Below, piece by piece: positions 48,239-58,522 of a DNA stretch of 64,000 bases. The notes under the pieces are model-generated. The model saw only the letters and a program-made list of their open reading frames with translations. It made no database searches and was not told the origin of the DNA. The stretch's first letter is position 1; every line of letters begins with the position of its first letter. The position numbers and the translations under genes are program-made. The DNA comes from Nitrosomonas sp. (lineage in GTDB: Bacteria; Pseudomonadota; Gammaproteobacteria; Burkholderiales; Nitrosomonadaceae), in assembly GCF_020852615.1 (NCBI RefSeq), contig NZ_JADZAJ010000031.1:32069-96068 (forward strand), written 5' to 3'.

Positions 48239-49786
48239 ATGCAACCTGATCTCTCAGAACAACTCATTTTATTTGCCACCAGTACAATACTGGCCGGGCT
48301 TACCATCCGGCTGGCGATTTTTCTGGCATACGCCTACGGTATCCTTGATCGTCCCGGGCAGCACAAACAGCACAGACACCTCACGCCGTTCGTTGGGGGA
48401 ACCGGTATCTTCGCAGCACTGCTCGTCGCCCTTTGCTTCCTGGTCAGCCATTATCCGGAGCACTCCATGAAATGGCTCGGGCTTGGGGTCAGCTCGATTA
48501 TCATTTTTGTCATGGGTTTCGCTGATGACATCCTTCAGCTTCATTACAGAACAAGACTGATCGTACAAACCATAGTTGTCCTGATCATGGCCCTGGTAAG
48601 CGGTGTTGTGCTGACTGATCTCGGCAGTATTTTACCTGGTGAGGTACTGGTGCTGGGGATTCTTGCCATCCCTTTCACGCTCTTTGCCACCATCGGGGGC
48701 ATCAATGCACTTAATATGATTGATGGAATCGACGGACTGTCCGGCTCCCTGTCACTGACGAGCCTGATATTACTTGGCACGGTTGCCCTGGTTGCCGGTG
48801 ACCATCCCAGCTACATTCTCATCCTTGCACTTGCCGGTGGTACCGTGGGATTTCTGTTTTTCAATCTCCGTTACAAGCTGCAACCCCGGGCCAGAGTATT
48901 TCTCGGGGATAACGGCAGTATGCTGCTGGGGTTCCTGATTGCCTGGCTTCTGATCGATCTTTCCCAGGGCAGTAACAGCCGTGCCATGGCGCCAGTTACG
49001 GCCCTCTGGCTGTTTTCCGTTCCCCTGATGGATACCATCAGCATCATGCTGCGCCGGGTCTGGCAGCACAAATCACCCTTTGAACCGGATCATAATCATT
49101 TGCACCACATTCTGCTTGATGCAGGTTACCGTGTGGGAGATGTGATATTTACAGTTATTTCCATACATTTACTGTTTGGCATCACAGGGCTTGCCGGCCT
49201 GTACCTGGGAATACACGAGCCTGTGATGCTTGCGGGATTTCTGCTGCTCTTTTCCGGATATTTTTACCTGTCTCTCCACCCCTGGCATCTGATTACGGCA
49301 CTGCGCCATCTTCATACACTCTGGGGACTCGTCCCGACGCAGAGTTACGGCTTTTTTCTGGGCAGCCATACTCCGGAAGAAGCAGAAAATCTGGTTCGTA
49401 CACTTTCAAAAGAGTTGAGGCCCAGCCTGGATTCACTGATACATGTGATCAAGAACAAAGCACCTGCCGGTGATGAAGATAACAAGTATGCCGTAGTTGT
49501 CAATATACGTTTGCTGGACGCGGAAATCGGCACAATGAAAAATGAAATCGATAATTTCGTAGCTTCAGCCCAGAAACATATCACCGAACAGTGCGGTATT
49601 CAGTTACGTCCCTTCATAGAACGTAACCCGCGAAACGACAGAAGGGTACAGGATCAGGGAAATCTCTCCGGAAACCGCCGTACGGCAGATCGACGCAAAC
49701 CCAATCAGAAACTGCTGGTATTCGAAGCCATGTTTGATCACGCTTCAATGTCAGAACAGGACTATCACCCTAAAAAAGCGGATTGA
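48239..49786 (+). CDS. WecA/MraY-type undecaprenyl-phosphate sugar-1-phosphate transferase
   Basis: The 515-residue membrane enzyme has the MraY-family aspartates in MGFADDILQLHYRTRL near 95 and LNMIDGIDGLSG near 160, FLGDNGSMLLGF, and the HNHLHHILLD motif of WecA-type enzymes near 285. It attaches GlcNAc-1-P or a related sugar-phosphate to the lipid carrier, the first step in repeat-unit synthesis. The C-terminal part of about 150 residues (after PTQSYGFFLG) is an added soluble region, highly charged, with NRRTADRR near the end. It follows wzc, separated by about 180 bases. Confidence 0.88.
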   Translation: MQPDLSEQLILFATSTILAGLTIRLAIFLAYAYGILDRPGQHKQHRHLTPFVGGTGIFAALLVALCFLVSHYPEHSMKWLGLGVSSIIIFVMGFADDILQLHYRTRLIVQTIVVLIMALVSGVVLTDLGSILPGEVLVLGILAIPFTLFATIGGINALNMIDGIDGLSGSLSLTSLILLGTVALVAGDHPSYILILALAGGTVGFLFFNLRYKLQPRARVFLGDNGSMLLGFLIAWLLIDLSQGSNSRAMAPVTALWLFSVPLMDTISIMLRRVWQHKSPFEPDHNHLHHILLDAGYRVGDVIFTVISIHLLFGITGLAGLYLGIHEPVMLAGFLLLFSGYFYLSLHPWHLITALRHLHTLWGLVPTQSYGFFLGSHTPEEAENLVRTLSKELRPSLDSLIHVIKNKAPAGDEDNKYAVVVNIRLLDAEIGTMKNEIDNFVASAQKHITEQCGIQLRPFIERNPRNDRRVQDQGNLSGNRRTADRRKPNQKLLVFEAMFDHASMSEQDYHPKKAD

Positions 49787-49811
49787 ACTGTCAACAATCG
49801 GTTACGAGAAT

Positions 49812-50063
49812 TTACCCTTCCCGGCTGACAATACAGAAGCAGTCACAAAAAGGAGGATGTTTTGTTTTCTTGCACACGCAGAGTGAAACCAGACCGGTCT
49901 TTTCAGCAACAAATGCCAGCGGATTCATGCCGGTTCCACGGTGAGAGCCATCACAAAAAGGTTGTGACCGGCTGAGGCCACAACTGCACCAGTAGTACCG
50001 TTTACCCGCTTCCAGCCTGGCCTGGAGCGGAAGGTCTGTGGATGTCCCCGGCTCATTCATCAT
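49812..50063 (-). CDS. CDGSH iron-sulfur domain protein (double motif)
   Basis: The 83-residue protein has WCSCGLSRSQPFCDGSH near 25-41, the full CDGSH 2Fe-2S signature (3 Cys, 1 His). A second partial motif, CVCKKTKHPPFCD, lies near 62. This is the mitoNEET-like small electron-transfer/iron-sulfur family. It sits 20 bases downstream of zipA in the same direction. In the second motif the final His is replaced (FCDCFC), so only one normal cluster is assured. Confidence 0.88.
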   Translation of the reverse strand: MMNEPGTSTDLPLQARLEAGKRYYWCSCGLSRSQPFCDGSHRGTGMNPLAFVAEKTGLVSLCVCKKTKHPPFCDCFCIVSREG

Positions 50064-50083
50064 TCATTCGGGAACAGGCACTA

Positions 50084-51223
50084 TCAGTCAAACAGGTTTA
50101 ATGCCGTTTCACTGCCCGCAGCAATATTGTGTGCCGCCATCGCAGCCTGGATATCAGTCAGACGCTGCCTGGTTCTTTTCACACCGCTCTCACTCAATGG
50201 CACCCTGTTGTCATCCACCAGAATGCCGTTCAGTGTTGATGAAAAAAGTCGGGCAATATGTGCCATCTGATCAAACACTTTTTCACCATTTGCCACTCTG
50301 GGAACATCCAGCAGGAAAGTAATGCCATGGGTAGTCAGTGTTCGCATACTGGCAGGCAGAAACGGGGCTGCTTCAAAGTTGCCCAGCGAAAACAGCACTT
50401 CACCGGTCTCATTGTCACGGTATTTGAATACCCCTTCAGATTCCAGCCTGAAACCGGATGCCTCTGCCAGTGCGCGGATTTTAGTCCCGACAAAAGCTCC
50501 CCCATCCTTGCTGATGATATTGATACCCATGATCACATCAACATCCGCACAGAATTTGTCCAGATCTGTTGCTCTGGCATGAGCTTCGGAAATATCAGGA
50601 CATTCAGCTTCCGCCTGGATCTGTGCGGCAAAGTCTTCCGCCATATCACGGAACCTTGACAGATTGATTTCAGTCACCGGTCCGGAACGGTCCGCAAGCT
50701 GCAAACATCCTTTCAGCTCAATATAAGTGTTTCTGGGGCTAAGTGTATCGAGGGTAATTTCTTCCCACGGCTGATCTTCCGACTGCAGCCCAAACCAGTG
50801 TACCGGCTTACCGTAATCAAATTTCTGCTGCAGCAGGTCAATCAGCTTCTCATGCGGTATGGATGAATCTGCACGAATATCAGCGATATAACTGATTGTG
50901 CCGTCGATACTGACGGCTCTCTTTTGCATACCGGATTCTTTTGATACCGGCTGATCATGCGCAACGGGCCGGTCAACCGGACTGCCGGCAGAATCTGCCG
51001 CGATATCCGGCACTGACAGCGTTTCGCTCCCAAACTGAGGTTCAACCCGCTGGTTACCAGACACGGATATACGTTCATCATTCAGCAGCACATCGTCATG
51101 CTCATACCTGAAACCATCATGAACCTTGCGGTGATAGCGTGACAGCTGAATCCTGTTGAATATAACAACACCCGCAATGATTACAACACCGACAATAACC
51201 AGACTGATCTGCAAGTCACTCAT
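50084..51223 (-). CDS. zipA: Cell division protein ZipA
   Basis: The 379-residue protein has an N-terminal membrane anchor (QISLVIVGVVIIAGVVIF) and a basic, then variable linker. The C-terminal ZipA domain (about 230-370) has GGAFVGTKIRALAEASGF, then FRYRDNETGEVLFSLGNFE-like sequence and a TFLLDVPRV strand. The domain binds the FtsZ tail and tethers the Z ring to the membrane. Position after smc is the normal betaproteobacterial order. ligA, often the next gene, is absent and a CDGSH gene is found instead. Confidence 0.85.
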   Translation of the reverse strand: MSDLQISLVIVGVVIIAGVVIFNRIQLSRYHRKVHDGFRYEHDDVLLNDERISVSGNQRVEPQFGSETLSVPDIAADSAGSPVDRPVAHDQPVSKESGMQKRAVSIDGTISYIADIRADSSIPHEKLIDLLQQKFDYGKPVHWFGLQSEDQPWEEITLDTLSPRNTYIELKGCLQLADRSGPVTEINLSRFRDMAEDFAAQIQAEAECPDISEAHARATDLDKFCADVDVIMGINIISKDGGAFVGTKIRALAEASGFRLESEGVFKYRDNETGEVLFSLGNFEAAPFLPASMRTLTTHGITFLLDVPRVANGEKVFDQMAHIARLFSSTLNGILVDDNRVPLSESGVKRTRQRLTDIQAAMAAHNIAAGSETALNLFD

Positions 51224-51290
51224 AAACTGTTACCCCCTTTGGCGCGATTATAATCGTTCTGAATACACTGAAGTATTCCATCCACACACA

Positions 51291-54200
51291 TCAGATACTG
51301 CCAGACATACCCCCTGCAGCCGTCACTTTACCAATATCCACTGTCACCACCCGGGAAACGCCCTGTTCCCGCATGGTTACCCCGATCAGCTGCTGCGCCA
51401 TCTGCATGGCGATTTTATTATGGCTGATGAAAAGAAACTGGGTCTCTTCAGACATATGTTTAACCAGCTCACAAAAACGTGCTGCATTACTGTCATCCAG
51501 CGGCGCATCGACTTCGTCCAGCAGGCAGAATGGCGCAGGATTGAGCCGGAACAGTGAAAACACCAGTGCCAGCGCCGTCAGGGCTTTTTCCCCACCGGAA
51601 AGCAGATGGATAGAGCTGTTCCGTTTACCTGGCGGATGGGCATTCAACTGTACACCCGCATCCAGAATATCCTCGCCGCTCAATACCAGTTCCGCAAACC
51701 CTCCCCCGAAAATGGAAGCAAATAACTCCGACAGATTCTGATTGACCTGACTGAATGTTTCCTGCAGACGTTCCCGGGTTTCGCAGTCAATCTGAAACAT
51801 GGCCTGCTCCAGTGTTGCAATCGCTTCGCGCAAATCATGAGACTGTTCTTCCAGGTGGGTCCGGCGTGATTTTAACGTTTCCAGCTCCTGTAGTGCCGCC
51901 AGGTTAACCGCCCCGAGCGCAGCGATTTCCCCGGTAAAACGGTTAATACGTGTTTGCAGTTTTGCCGGTGGTTCATTCACGGGTTGCAATGCCATTTCCG
52001 ATACCGCCTCACCCAGCTCCGCCAGCCTGTCTGCAAACTGAGTTTCAGTCATCCCCGCTTCCTGTTCACGCAGCCGTGCCTGGCCAATCATTTCACCCAG
52101 TTCATGCAACCGCTGTTCTGCCTGCATCCGGGCCTGTTCCGTTTCACGTAACGCATCACTGATATTTTCCAGCTCGTGCCGGGTTGCCATTAACACCTGT
52201 TCATGCTGATTGCGCTGGGCTTGCCAGTGTTCTGCCTCTGCTGTCAGTGACGATTCGTCCAGATTAGCGCGGGTATCCCGCAATTTCTGAATACTTTCAT
52301 CCAGAGTCCCCCTGTTCCGGGAGATCATCCCGATACGCTGCTCACAATCCGCGATTCTGCTCTGGCAGTTCTGCTCACTGAAAGCCGCTTCACGCAATTT
52401 ATCCGACAAGCGCTGCACCAGCGCATACTGTGTCGCCAATACCTGCCCGGATGACTGGCTGATGGATTGCACCTGATTTACCTGTACTTCCAGTTCCGTC
52501 CTTTCTGCTTCACAGGCAGCCAGCTCTGTTTCAGTCTGATATTTTTGTGAAAATTCTTCCTCAACCTGCACTGCCAGATCTGCCAGTCCGGTTTCAATCC
52601 GGGCCTGTTGCCGGGATATCTGCTCGATCTGTTGCGTCAGTTGCACTGCCTGTATCTGCCGGTCATGCTGCTGCACCCTGATCTCTTCGATCGTTCGCCG
52701 AATCTGTACAATATCTGCCGCAATATGCTGACAGCGCTGCTCGGTTTCAGCCAGGATCTGCTGCCGGGATACCACCGATTGCCCGATCTGCCCGCATTCC
52801 TCCCTGATCTGCGCAATCTCGCGCTGGCGCTGCAGAATGCCATGTACTGCAGAATCAGGCGCAAAATAACTGACACCACAACCGGTTACGCTGTGCCCTT
52901 CTGCTGTTACCAGCATCTCACCGGAAACAAGCTGCATCCGTTCAGCCAGGGCCAGCGCCAGACTGTCAGTGACAAACACTCCATGCAGCCAGTTTCTCAG
53001 CACACCCTGCACTGCCGGATTGCGGCAATTCAGCAATGTATTAAGTGGCTTCCATGCTCGCCGATCCGGCTGGCCCCTGCTGTCGCGCCAGTCCGCGGAC
53101 TGATCCGCTGACACAGGTTCACACACTGACCATTTCGCGGGGGGGCGCTGCCCTTCCTTATCGTTTTCCCAAGCCAGCACCTGTTCCAGCTGATCCACAA
53201 CCACTGCCTGAATACGCTCACGCAGCACCGCCTCCAATGCTGTTTCCCAGCCCGGCTCAACCGAAATCTGCTGCCACAGCCTTGGCAGCAGATGCAGCTG
53301 AAGTCTGGCCATCCACGCGTTCAATTCCCGGTTATCCTCGATCTGGTCCTGCAAGCGCTGCAGAACGTCACACCGGGCATTAGCCCGGGCCAGATCACGC
53401 TGCAGCGACTGAACAGTCTGCTGAGCAGCATCACGCTCCTGTTGTACGGCGTGCAACTGTACTTCCAGCTCACTGAGTGCATCTCGATTCTGTGCCAGCA
53501 AAGCAGCAAACTCTGCTGCTTCCTGCTGCAACCCGTCCAGTTGCACCGGGTCAATCTCCGGCTGATTCGCCTGCTCTTCCAGCAGACGCTCACGACGTAT
53601 CATCAGCTGCTGCAGCGTTTTTTCAGCATAGCTCTGCTGGTTCTGCTGCAGTTTCTCATTCTGTCTGGCCAGTGCCAGCTTTTCCTGCAGCCCGGCCAGC
53701 CGGGCCCGGTCTGACTGTGCAGATGATTCCATTTGTGGCAGCTTCCCGGTTTCCTGCGCATGTTCTTCAGCACAGGAAATATGGCAACTTCTGACCTGCT
53801 CCAGCTTTTCCTGCCAGGACAGCAGATTTTCACCGGCCTCATTCAGTTGCTGCTCATGATTTTGCAACTGCAGTACAGCCTCATCAATCTGATGATCGAG
53901 CTGCTCCCTGTTCAGACGGATATGCCGGATGCTTTGCTCGACACGGGCAATTTCTCCATCCGCAGCGTACAACTCCCCCTGAACCTGATGCTGACGATCA
54001 CTTACCGTACGATGGTGCATGCGCAGTTCATCCAGCTTCTCAACCGCGGCTTGTGTACCGGATCGAATCACTTCTGTTTCCTGCATCAGTCGCTCGATTT
54101 CCACCTGCGCCTCAAACCGTGACTGAGCAGCCTGCTGCTTGCGCAGTGTCCACAGCGCATACTGCATTGCCGTCAGCTGCTGCTGCAGATCCTGATAGCG

Positions 54201-54848
54201 AACCGCACGCTCCGCCTGTATTTCCAGATGCTGTTGCTGTTTCTCCAGCTCTTCGAGAATGTCATCCACACGCTGCAGGTTACCGCGCGCATCAGCCAGG
54301 CGCAGCCCGGTCTCATGACGTTTTTCGTGGTAGCGCGTAATGCCGGCTGCTTCTTCAAGAAATATGCGCAACTCTTGCGGTCTGGCTTCAATGATGCGGG
54401 AGATCATTCCCTGTTCAATGATGGCATAGCCGCGCCCGCTGACCCCTGTTCCCAGGAACATATCGGTAATATCCCGCCGGCGAACGTGAAGGTTGTTGAT
54501 GTAATAGGATGATTCACCATCGCGCTGAATCACGCGCCTGATGGCAATTTCACTGTAGGCTTTCCACTGGCCGGCTGCCTTGCCCGAGCTGTTATCGAAT
54601 ATCAGCTCAACACTGGCACGCCCGATCGGTTTACGGGTGGCAGATCCGTTAAAAATCACATCCTGCAATGATTCCCCCCGCAGTGCCGAGGCGCGTGATT
54701 CGCCCAGCACCCAGCGCACCGCGTCGATGACATTGGATTTACCGCAGCCGTTTGGCCCGACGATCCCGACAAGATTCCCCGGAACAGGAATCACCGCAGG
54801 ATCAACGAATGTCTTGAAGCCGGCCAGTTTGATTTCGGTCAGGCGCAA
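51291..54848 (-). CDS. smc: Chromosome partition protein SMC
   Basis: The 1185-residue protein has the N-terminal head (MRLTEIKLAGFKTFVDP, Walker A VGPNGCGKSNVID), a long Gln/Glu-rich coiled coil, a hinge near 530-650, a second coiled coil and the C-terminal head with signature LLSGGEKALTALALVF, Walker B CLLDEVDAPLDD and FISHNK. The length is normal. SMC compacts and separates chromosomes with ScpA/ScpB. zipA follows downstream after about 70 bases. Confidence 0.96.
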   Translation of the reverse strand: MRLTEIKLAGFKTFVDPAVIPVPGNLVGIVGPNGCGKSNVIDAVRWVLGESRASALRGESLQDVIFNGSATRKPIGRASVELIFDNSSGKAAGQWKAYSEIAIRRVIQRDGESSYYINNLHVRRRDITDMFLGTGVSGRGYAIIEQGMISRIIEARPQELRIFLEEAAGITRYHEKRHETGLRLADARGNLQRVDDILEELEKQQQHLEIQAERAVRYQDLQQQLTAMQYALWTLRKQQAAQSRFEAQVEIERLMQETEVIRSGTQAAVEKLDELRMHHRTVSDRQHQVQGELYAADGEIARVEQSIRHIRLNREQLDHQIDEAVLQLQNHEQQLNEAGENLLSWQEKLEQVRSCHISCAEEHAQETGKLPQMESSAQSDRARLAGLQEKLALARQNEKLQQNQQSYAEKTLQQLMIRRERLLEEQANQPEIDPVQLDGLQQEAAEFAALLAQNRDALSELEVQLHAVQQERDAAQQTVQSLQRDLARANARCDVLQRLQDQIEDNRELNAWMARLQLHLLPRLWQQISVEPGWETALEAVLRERIQAVVVDQLEQVLAWENDKEGQRPPAKWSVCEPVSADQSADWRDSRGQPDRRAWKPLNTLLNCRNPAVQGVLRNWLHGVFVTDSLALALAERMQLVSGEMLVTAEGHSVTGCGVSYFAPDSAVHGILQRQREIAQIREECGQIGQSVVSRQQILAETEQRCQHIAADIVQIRRTIEEIRVQQHDRQIQAVQLTQQIEQISRQQARIETGLADLAVQVEEEFSQKYQTETELAACEAERTELEVQVNQVQSISQSSGQVLATQYALVQRLSDKLREAAFSEQNCQSRIADCEQRIGMISRNRGTLDESIQKLRDTRANLDESSLTAEAEHWQAQRNQHEQVLMATRHELENISDALRETEQARMQAEQRLHELGEMIGQARLREQEAGMTETQFADRLAELGEAVSEMALQPVNEPPAKLQTRINRFTGEIAALGAVNLAALQELETLKSRRTHLEEQSHDLREAIATLEQAMFQIDCETRERLQETFSQVNQNLSELFASIFGGGFAELVLSGEDILDAGVQLNAHPPGKRNSSIHLLSGGEKALTALALVFSLFRLNPAPFCLLDEVDAPLDDSNAARFCELVKHMSEETQFLFISHNKIAMQMAQQLIGVTMREQGVSRVVTVDIGKVTAAGGMSGSI

Positions 54849-54937
54849 TTTGGAAGGTAAAAGGTTATAATTTCGGCTAAACGCATCATTTTAACAGGCT
54901 GACAACCGATCTGCCTGTCATACAAACTGAGGAAATC

Positions 54938-55357
54938 ATGACCACCCAACCTTCGAAGCAGCTGGAAACCTTCGAAAATCCTGTGCAGACACGCGATTAC
55001 CGGATCCACATGGAAATACCGGAGTTTACCTGCCTGTGTCCCAAAACCGGGCAACCGGATTTTGCGCGGCTGATACTGGATTATATCCCCGACAAAAAAT
55101 GCATCGAGCTCAAGAGCCTCAAGCTCTATATCTGGTCATATCGTGATCAGGGCACTTTTCATGAGGCCGTAACCAACCGGATTCTGGATGATCTGGTCGC
55201 CACAATGAAACCCCGCTTTATTCGGTTGACTTCAAAATTTTATGTACGCGGTGGCATTTTCACCAATGTTGTTGCAGAACACCGCAAAAAAGGCTGGCAA
55301 CCTCAACTTCCGGTATTCCTGGAGGCTTTTGAGGAACAGTTCAACACACGCGGCTGA
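54938..55357 (+). CDS. queF: NADPH-dependent 7-cyano-7-deazaguanine reductase (short form)
   Basis: The 139-residue unimodular QueF has the catalytic [14 protein letters not shown] near 31-44, [22 protein letters not shown] (substrate Glu), and [13 protein letters not shown]. It reduces preQ0 to preQ1 for queuosine in tRNA. Divergent from smc. Length matches the B. subtilis-like short type rather than the long E. coli type. Confidence 0.93.
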   Translation: MTTQPSKQLETFENPVQTRDYRIHMEIPEFTCLCPKTGQPDFARLILDYIPDKKCIELKSLKLYIWSYRDQGTFHEAVTNRILDDLVATMKPRFIRLTSKFYVRGGIFTNVVAEHRKKGWQPQLPVFLEAFEEQFNTRG

Positions 55358-55401
55358 TCACTGTCCCGCATAAACTCCATCAATTTTTCTGAAAAACAGC
55401 C

Positions 55402-56790
55402 ATGGATCAGTATCGCGAAGAACGTGACGCAATGGGCACAGTACAGGTGCCTGCCAATGCCCTGTGGGGTGCACAGACACAACGATCACTCAGCCATTTC
55501 AATATTTCAGGCGAACGCATGCCACAAGCACTGATCCACGCACTGGCACTGGTCAAGCGCGCTGCTGCCAGCGTTAATCGTGATCTGGAACTGCTGGATG
55601 AAAATATTACGCAGGCAATCATTACTGCTGCTGATGAAGTGCTGGCAGGCAAGCATATCGGTGAGTTTCCACTGGTGATCTGGCAAACCGGTTCCGGCAC
55701 ACAGACCAACATGAATATGAACGAGGTACTGGCCAACCGCGCCTCGGAAATTCTGGGCGGCACGCGCGGCAAAGATCGCAAGATCCACCCCAACGACCAC
55801 GTCAACAAAGGGCAATCTTCCAACGATGTTTTTCCTACCGCCATGCACGTGGCTGCCGTGGAAGCCATCTGCGGCCGGCTGATTCCCGCACTGGAAATCT
55901 TGTGCAACACGCTGGCTTCCAAATCGGCAGAATTTTCGGACATCGTCAAAATTGGTCGCACCCATTTGCAGGATGCCACTCCACTGACACTGGGACAGGA
56001 ATTTTCCGGCTATGTGTCACAACTCGATCACTGCCTGGCTCATCTTAAAGCTGCATTGCCACATCTGCTTGAACTGGCACTGGGCGGAACGGCAGTAGGT
56101 ACCGGCCTTAATACCCATCCGGAATTTGCTCAGCGCGTTGCAGCTGAAATAACACATCTCAGCGGCCATCCTTTCGTAACAGCCCCGAACAAATTTGAAG
56201 CGCTGGCCGCGCATGATGCGCTGGTCCATGCGCATGGCGTATTGAAGACACTGGCAGCGGCACTGATCAAGATTGCCAATGATGTCCGCTGGCTGGCATC
56301 CGGCCCGCGCTGCGGCATAGGCGAGATTCGTATCCCGGAAAATGAACCCGGCAGCTCAATCATGCCCGGAAAGGTCAACCCCACTCAATCAGAAGCGATT
56401 GTCATGCTCGCCTGCCAGGTCATGGGTAATGATGTCGCAATCAACCTGGGGGGGGCGATGGGAAATTTTGAACTCAATGTTATGAAACCACTGATCATTC
56501 ACAACTTTCTGCAGAGCGTGCGTTTGCTTGCGGATGGCATGGAAAGCTTCAACACACATTGTGCAACCGGTATTACTGCCAACACGGTCCGGATCAAACA
56601 GCATTTACAGGAATCACTGATGCTGGTAACCGCACTTAATCCATACATCGGTTACGATAAAGCAGCAGAAATTGCCAAAAAAGCGTACCGCGAAACGCTG
56701 ACATTGAAAGAAGCAGCAGTCAGGCTGGGTTACGTTACAGCAGAGCAGTTCGATATGTGGGTCGATCCACAAAAAATGACTAATGCGTAA
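55402..56790 (+). CDS. fumC: Fumarate hydratase class II
   Basis: The 462-residue protein begins [29 protein letters not shown]. It contains [36 protein letters not shown] and [16 protein letters not shown], the lyase-1 signatures. It reversibly hydrates fumarate to malate in the TCA cycle. The gene is full length, 44 bases after queF. tRNA genes follow after a promoter. Confidence 0.95.
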   Translation: MDQYREERDAMGTVQVPANALWGAQTQRSLSHFNISGERMPQALIHALALVKRAAASVNRDLELLDENITQAIITAADEVLAGKHIGEFPLVIWQTGSGTQTNMNMNEVLANRASEILGGTRGKDRKIHPNDHVNKGQSSNDVFPTAMHVAAVEAICGRLIPALEILCNTLASKSAEFSDIVKIGRTHLQDATPLTLGQEFSGYVSQLDHCLAHLKAALPHLLELALGGTAVGTGLNTHPEFAQRVAAEITHLSGHPFVTAPNKFEALAAHDALVHAHGVLKTLAAALIKIANDVRWLASGPRCGIGEIRIPENEPGSSIMPGKVNPTQSEAIVMLACQVMGNDVAINLGGAMGNFELNVMKPLIIHNFLQSVRLLADGMESFNTHCATGITANTVRIKQHLQESLMLVTALNPYIGYDKAAEIAKKAYRETLTLKEAAVRLGYVTAEQFDMWVDPQKMTNA

Positions 56791-56860
56791 AAATACATAA
56801 AAAAGAGCTTCCTGAAAAAGGTAAATCAGGGTGCCAACGGCGTCATTACTGCTACACAGC

Positions 56861-56889
56861 TTTACAACAGAGCCAGTGGTTAGTATAAT
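56861..56889 (+). promoter_or_regulatory. Sigma-70 promoter of the tRNA-Ala/tRNA-Glu unit
   Basis: TTTACA at 56861-56866, a 17-base spacer and a perfect TATAAT at 56884-56889 lie 18 bases before the tRNA-Ala gene. Confidence 0.8.
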
Positions 56890-56907
56890 CGCCGTCTTGT
56901 TTGGACC

Positions 56908-56983
<76 letters not shown>

Positions 56984-57008
56984 GCTGCTTTACTTTCTGA
57001 AAACCTTG

Positions 57009-57084
57009 GTCCCCATCGTCTAGAGGCCTAGGACATCACCCTTTCACGGTGAGTACAGGGGTTCGAATCCCCTTGGGGACGCCA
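57009..57084 (+). tRNA. tRNA-Glu (TTC)
   Basis: GTCCCCATCGTCTAGAGGCC start, anticodon arm around CCTTTCACGG with anticodon TTC, T arm GGTTCGAATCC, end TGGGGACGCCA. 76 bases with CCA encoded. It follows tRNA-Ala by 25 bases and is likely co-transcribed. Confidence 0.94.
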
Positions 57085-57254
57085 GTAAAATCCGGCGTAT
57101 CTGCAGTACACCGCACAATCTCTGCTCAGAATGAGCGGTCAGCCATAAAATCGATCGGTAAAGCCGGTTAAACCCTGTTTTTTTGTTCTGCTTGTTTTGC
57201 TCCCCCCTTGCCTCCCGCAAGCGTTTCACTGCCGGCCTGATTAACCGAAAAGGC

Positions 57255-58211
57255 TTACCGGGAAAAAACAGAGTGTGACTGAATATAATGAATGATCTGT
57301 GCAGCCAGCCGGTTATCCAAGCAGTCAAACACCTGCAGGTCATTCATTGATCGCAGCCAGGTCAGCTGACGTTTAGCCAGTTGTCTGGTCGCAAAAACAC
57401 CCATCTCCTGCATTCTTGCAAAGCTGATTTCACTGTCCAGATACATGCAAACCTGCCGGTAACCCACGCACCGCATGGAAGGTACGTTGCCATCCATATG
57501 AAATCGCTCGCGAATCATGCGCACCTCATCAACCAGCCCCATTTCCAGCATTTTGCCAAACCGCTGACAGATACGATCATGCAGCGCACTGCGCTCACCC
57601 GGAAGCAAGGCAATATTGAAAACGCGATAAGGAAAATCAGCATCCTGCTGTTGCTGCAGCACTTCCGACATGGGTCTGCCGGTCAGGTAGCACACTTCCA
57701 GCGCACGCTGTATCCGCTGACTGTCATTCGGTCTGATACGTTCCGCTGTAACAGGATCAAGCTGACTCAGGACAGCATGCATGGCAGGCCACCCTTTCTC
57801 AAGTGCCAGTTGCTCCAGCTCCTTACGCGTCTCACCATCCGCTGCAGGCAATGTGGCCAGTCCCTGTCGCAACACCTTGAAATATAGCATCGTGCCACCA
57901 ACCAGCAGTGGTACTTTCCCGCGCATAACAATTCCATGCATAACAGACAGGGCATCTTCTCTGAATTGCGCAGCAGAATAACTTTCATCGGGGTTGATCA
58001 GATCGATCAGATGGTGAGGGATTTTTACCTGTGTCGATTTGTCCGGCTTGGCACTGCCGATATCCATGTACCGGTAAACCTGCGCTGAATCAACGCTGAT
58101 GATTTCTACCGGCAAATGCCGTGCAATTTCCAAAGCCACAGCTGATTTGCCACTGGCAGTAGGCCCTGTCAGAAAAATGGCCGGGGGAGATTTTGTATCA
58201 GGAAGATTCAC
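57255..58211 (-). CDS. miaA: tRNA dimethylallyltransferase
   Basis: The 318-residue protein has the P-loop LTGPTASGKSAVALE at 14-28, SVDSAQVYRYMDIGSAKP, HHLIDLINPDESYSAAQF, and VGYRQVCMYLDSEI with TRQLAKRQLTWLR. It transfers a dimethylallyl group to A37 of tRNAs. Complete; the minus-strand neighbour of the tRNA pair. Confidence 0.95.
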   Translation of the reverse strand: MNLPDTKSPPAIFLTGPTASGKSAVALEIARHLPVEIISVDSAQVYRYMDIGSAKPDKSTQVKIPHHLIDLINPDESYSAAQFREDALSVMHGIVMRGKVPLLVGGTMLYFKVLRQGLATLPAADGETRKELEQLALEKGWPAMHAVLSQLDPVTAERIRPNDSQRIQRALEVCYLTGRPMSEVLQQQQDADFPYRVFNIALLPGERSALHDRICQRFGKMLEMGLVDEVRMIRERFHMDGNVPSMRCVGYRQVCMYLDSEISFARMQEMGVFATRQLAKRQLTWLRSMNDLQVFDCLDNRLAAQIIHYIQSHSVFSR

Positions 58212-58287
58212 AGCCAGTGGTTATCAGTTACAATAAAAAAACGATAAAGACAGTGTAGCAACGACCAGCCACCCACCGGGGAAACAC

Positions 58288-58497
58288 TTGAAAATACTTG
58301 CCATTCTACTTCTGCTATCCATCCTGTACAGCCTGGGTTCAGCGTTTTATTACATGCTCAAGGATAAAGGCGACAGCACACGCATGGTCAAATCACTCAC
58401 CATACGCGTCACACTCTCACTGGTTCTGTTCCTTATCCTGATGCTGTGGGTCTACATCGAATATATTCACGGGAATGCAGCAGCTCAGGGTTACTGA
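58288..58497 (+). CDS. DUF2909-type twin transmembrane protein
   Basis: The 69-residue protein has two membrane helices (ILAILLLLSILYSLGSAFYY and LSLVLFLILMLWVYIEYI) joined by KDKGDSTRMVKSLTIR, the conserved loop of DUF2909/twin-TM proteins. The start is TTG after GGGGAAAC. Such proteins often sit near cytochrome oxidase assembly genes, but here it is alone between miaA and dnaE. Function unknown. Confidence 0.8.
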   Translation: MKILAILLLLSILYSLGSAFYYMLKDKGDSTRMVKSLTIRVTLSLVLFLILMLWVYIEYIHGNAAAQGY

Positions 58498-58522
58498 CGA
58501 CCTGACGGAAAATTCTGTTTTA

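Noticed and set aside
52608-53111. 167-codon plus-strand ORF inside smc
   Set aside because: Antisense shadow created by the Gln/Glu-rich coiled coil of smc.
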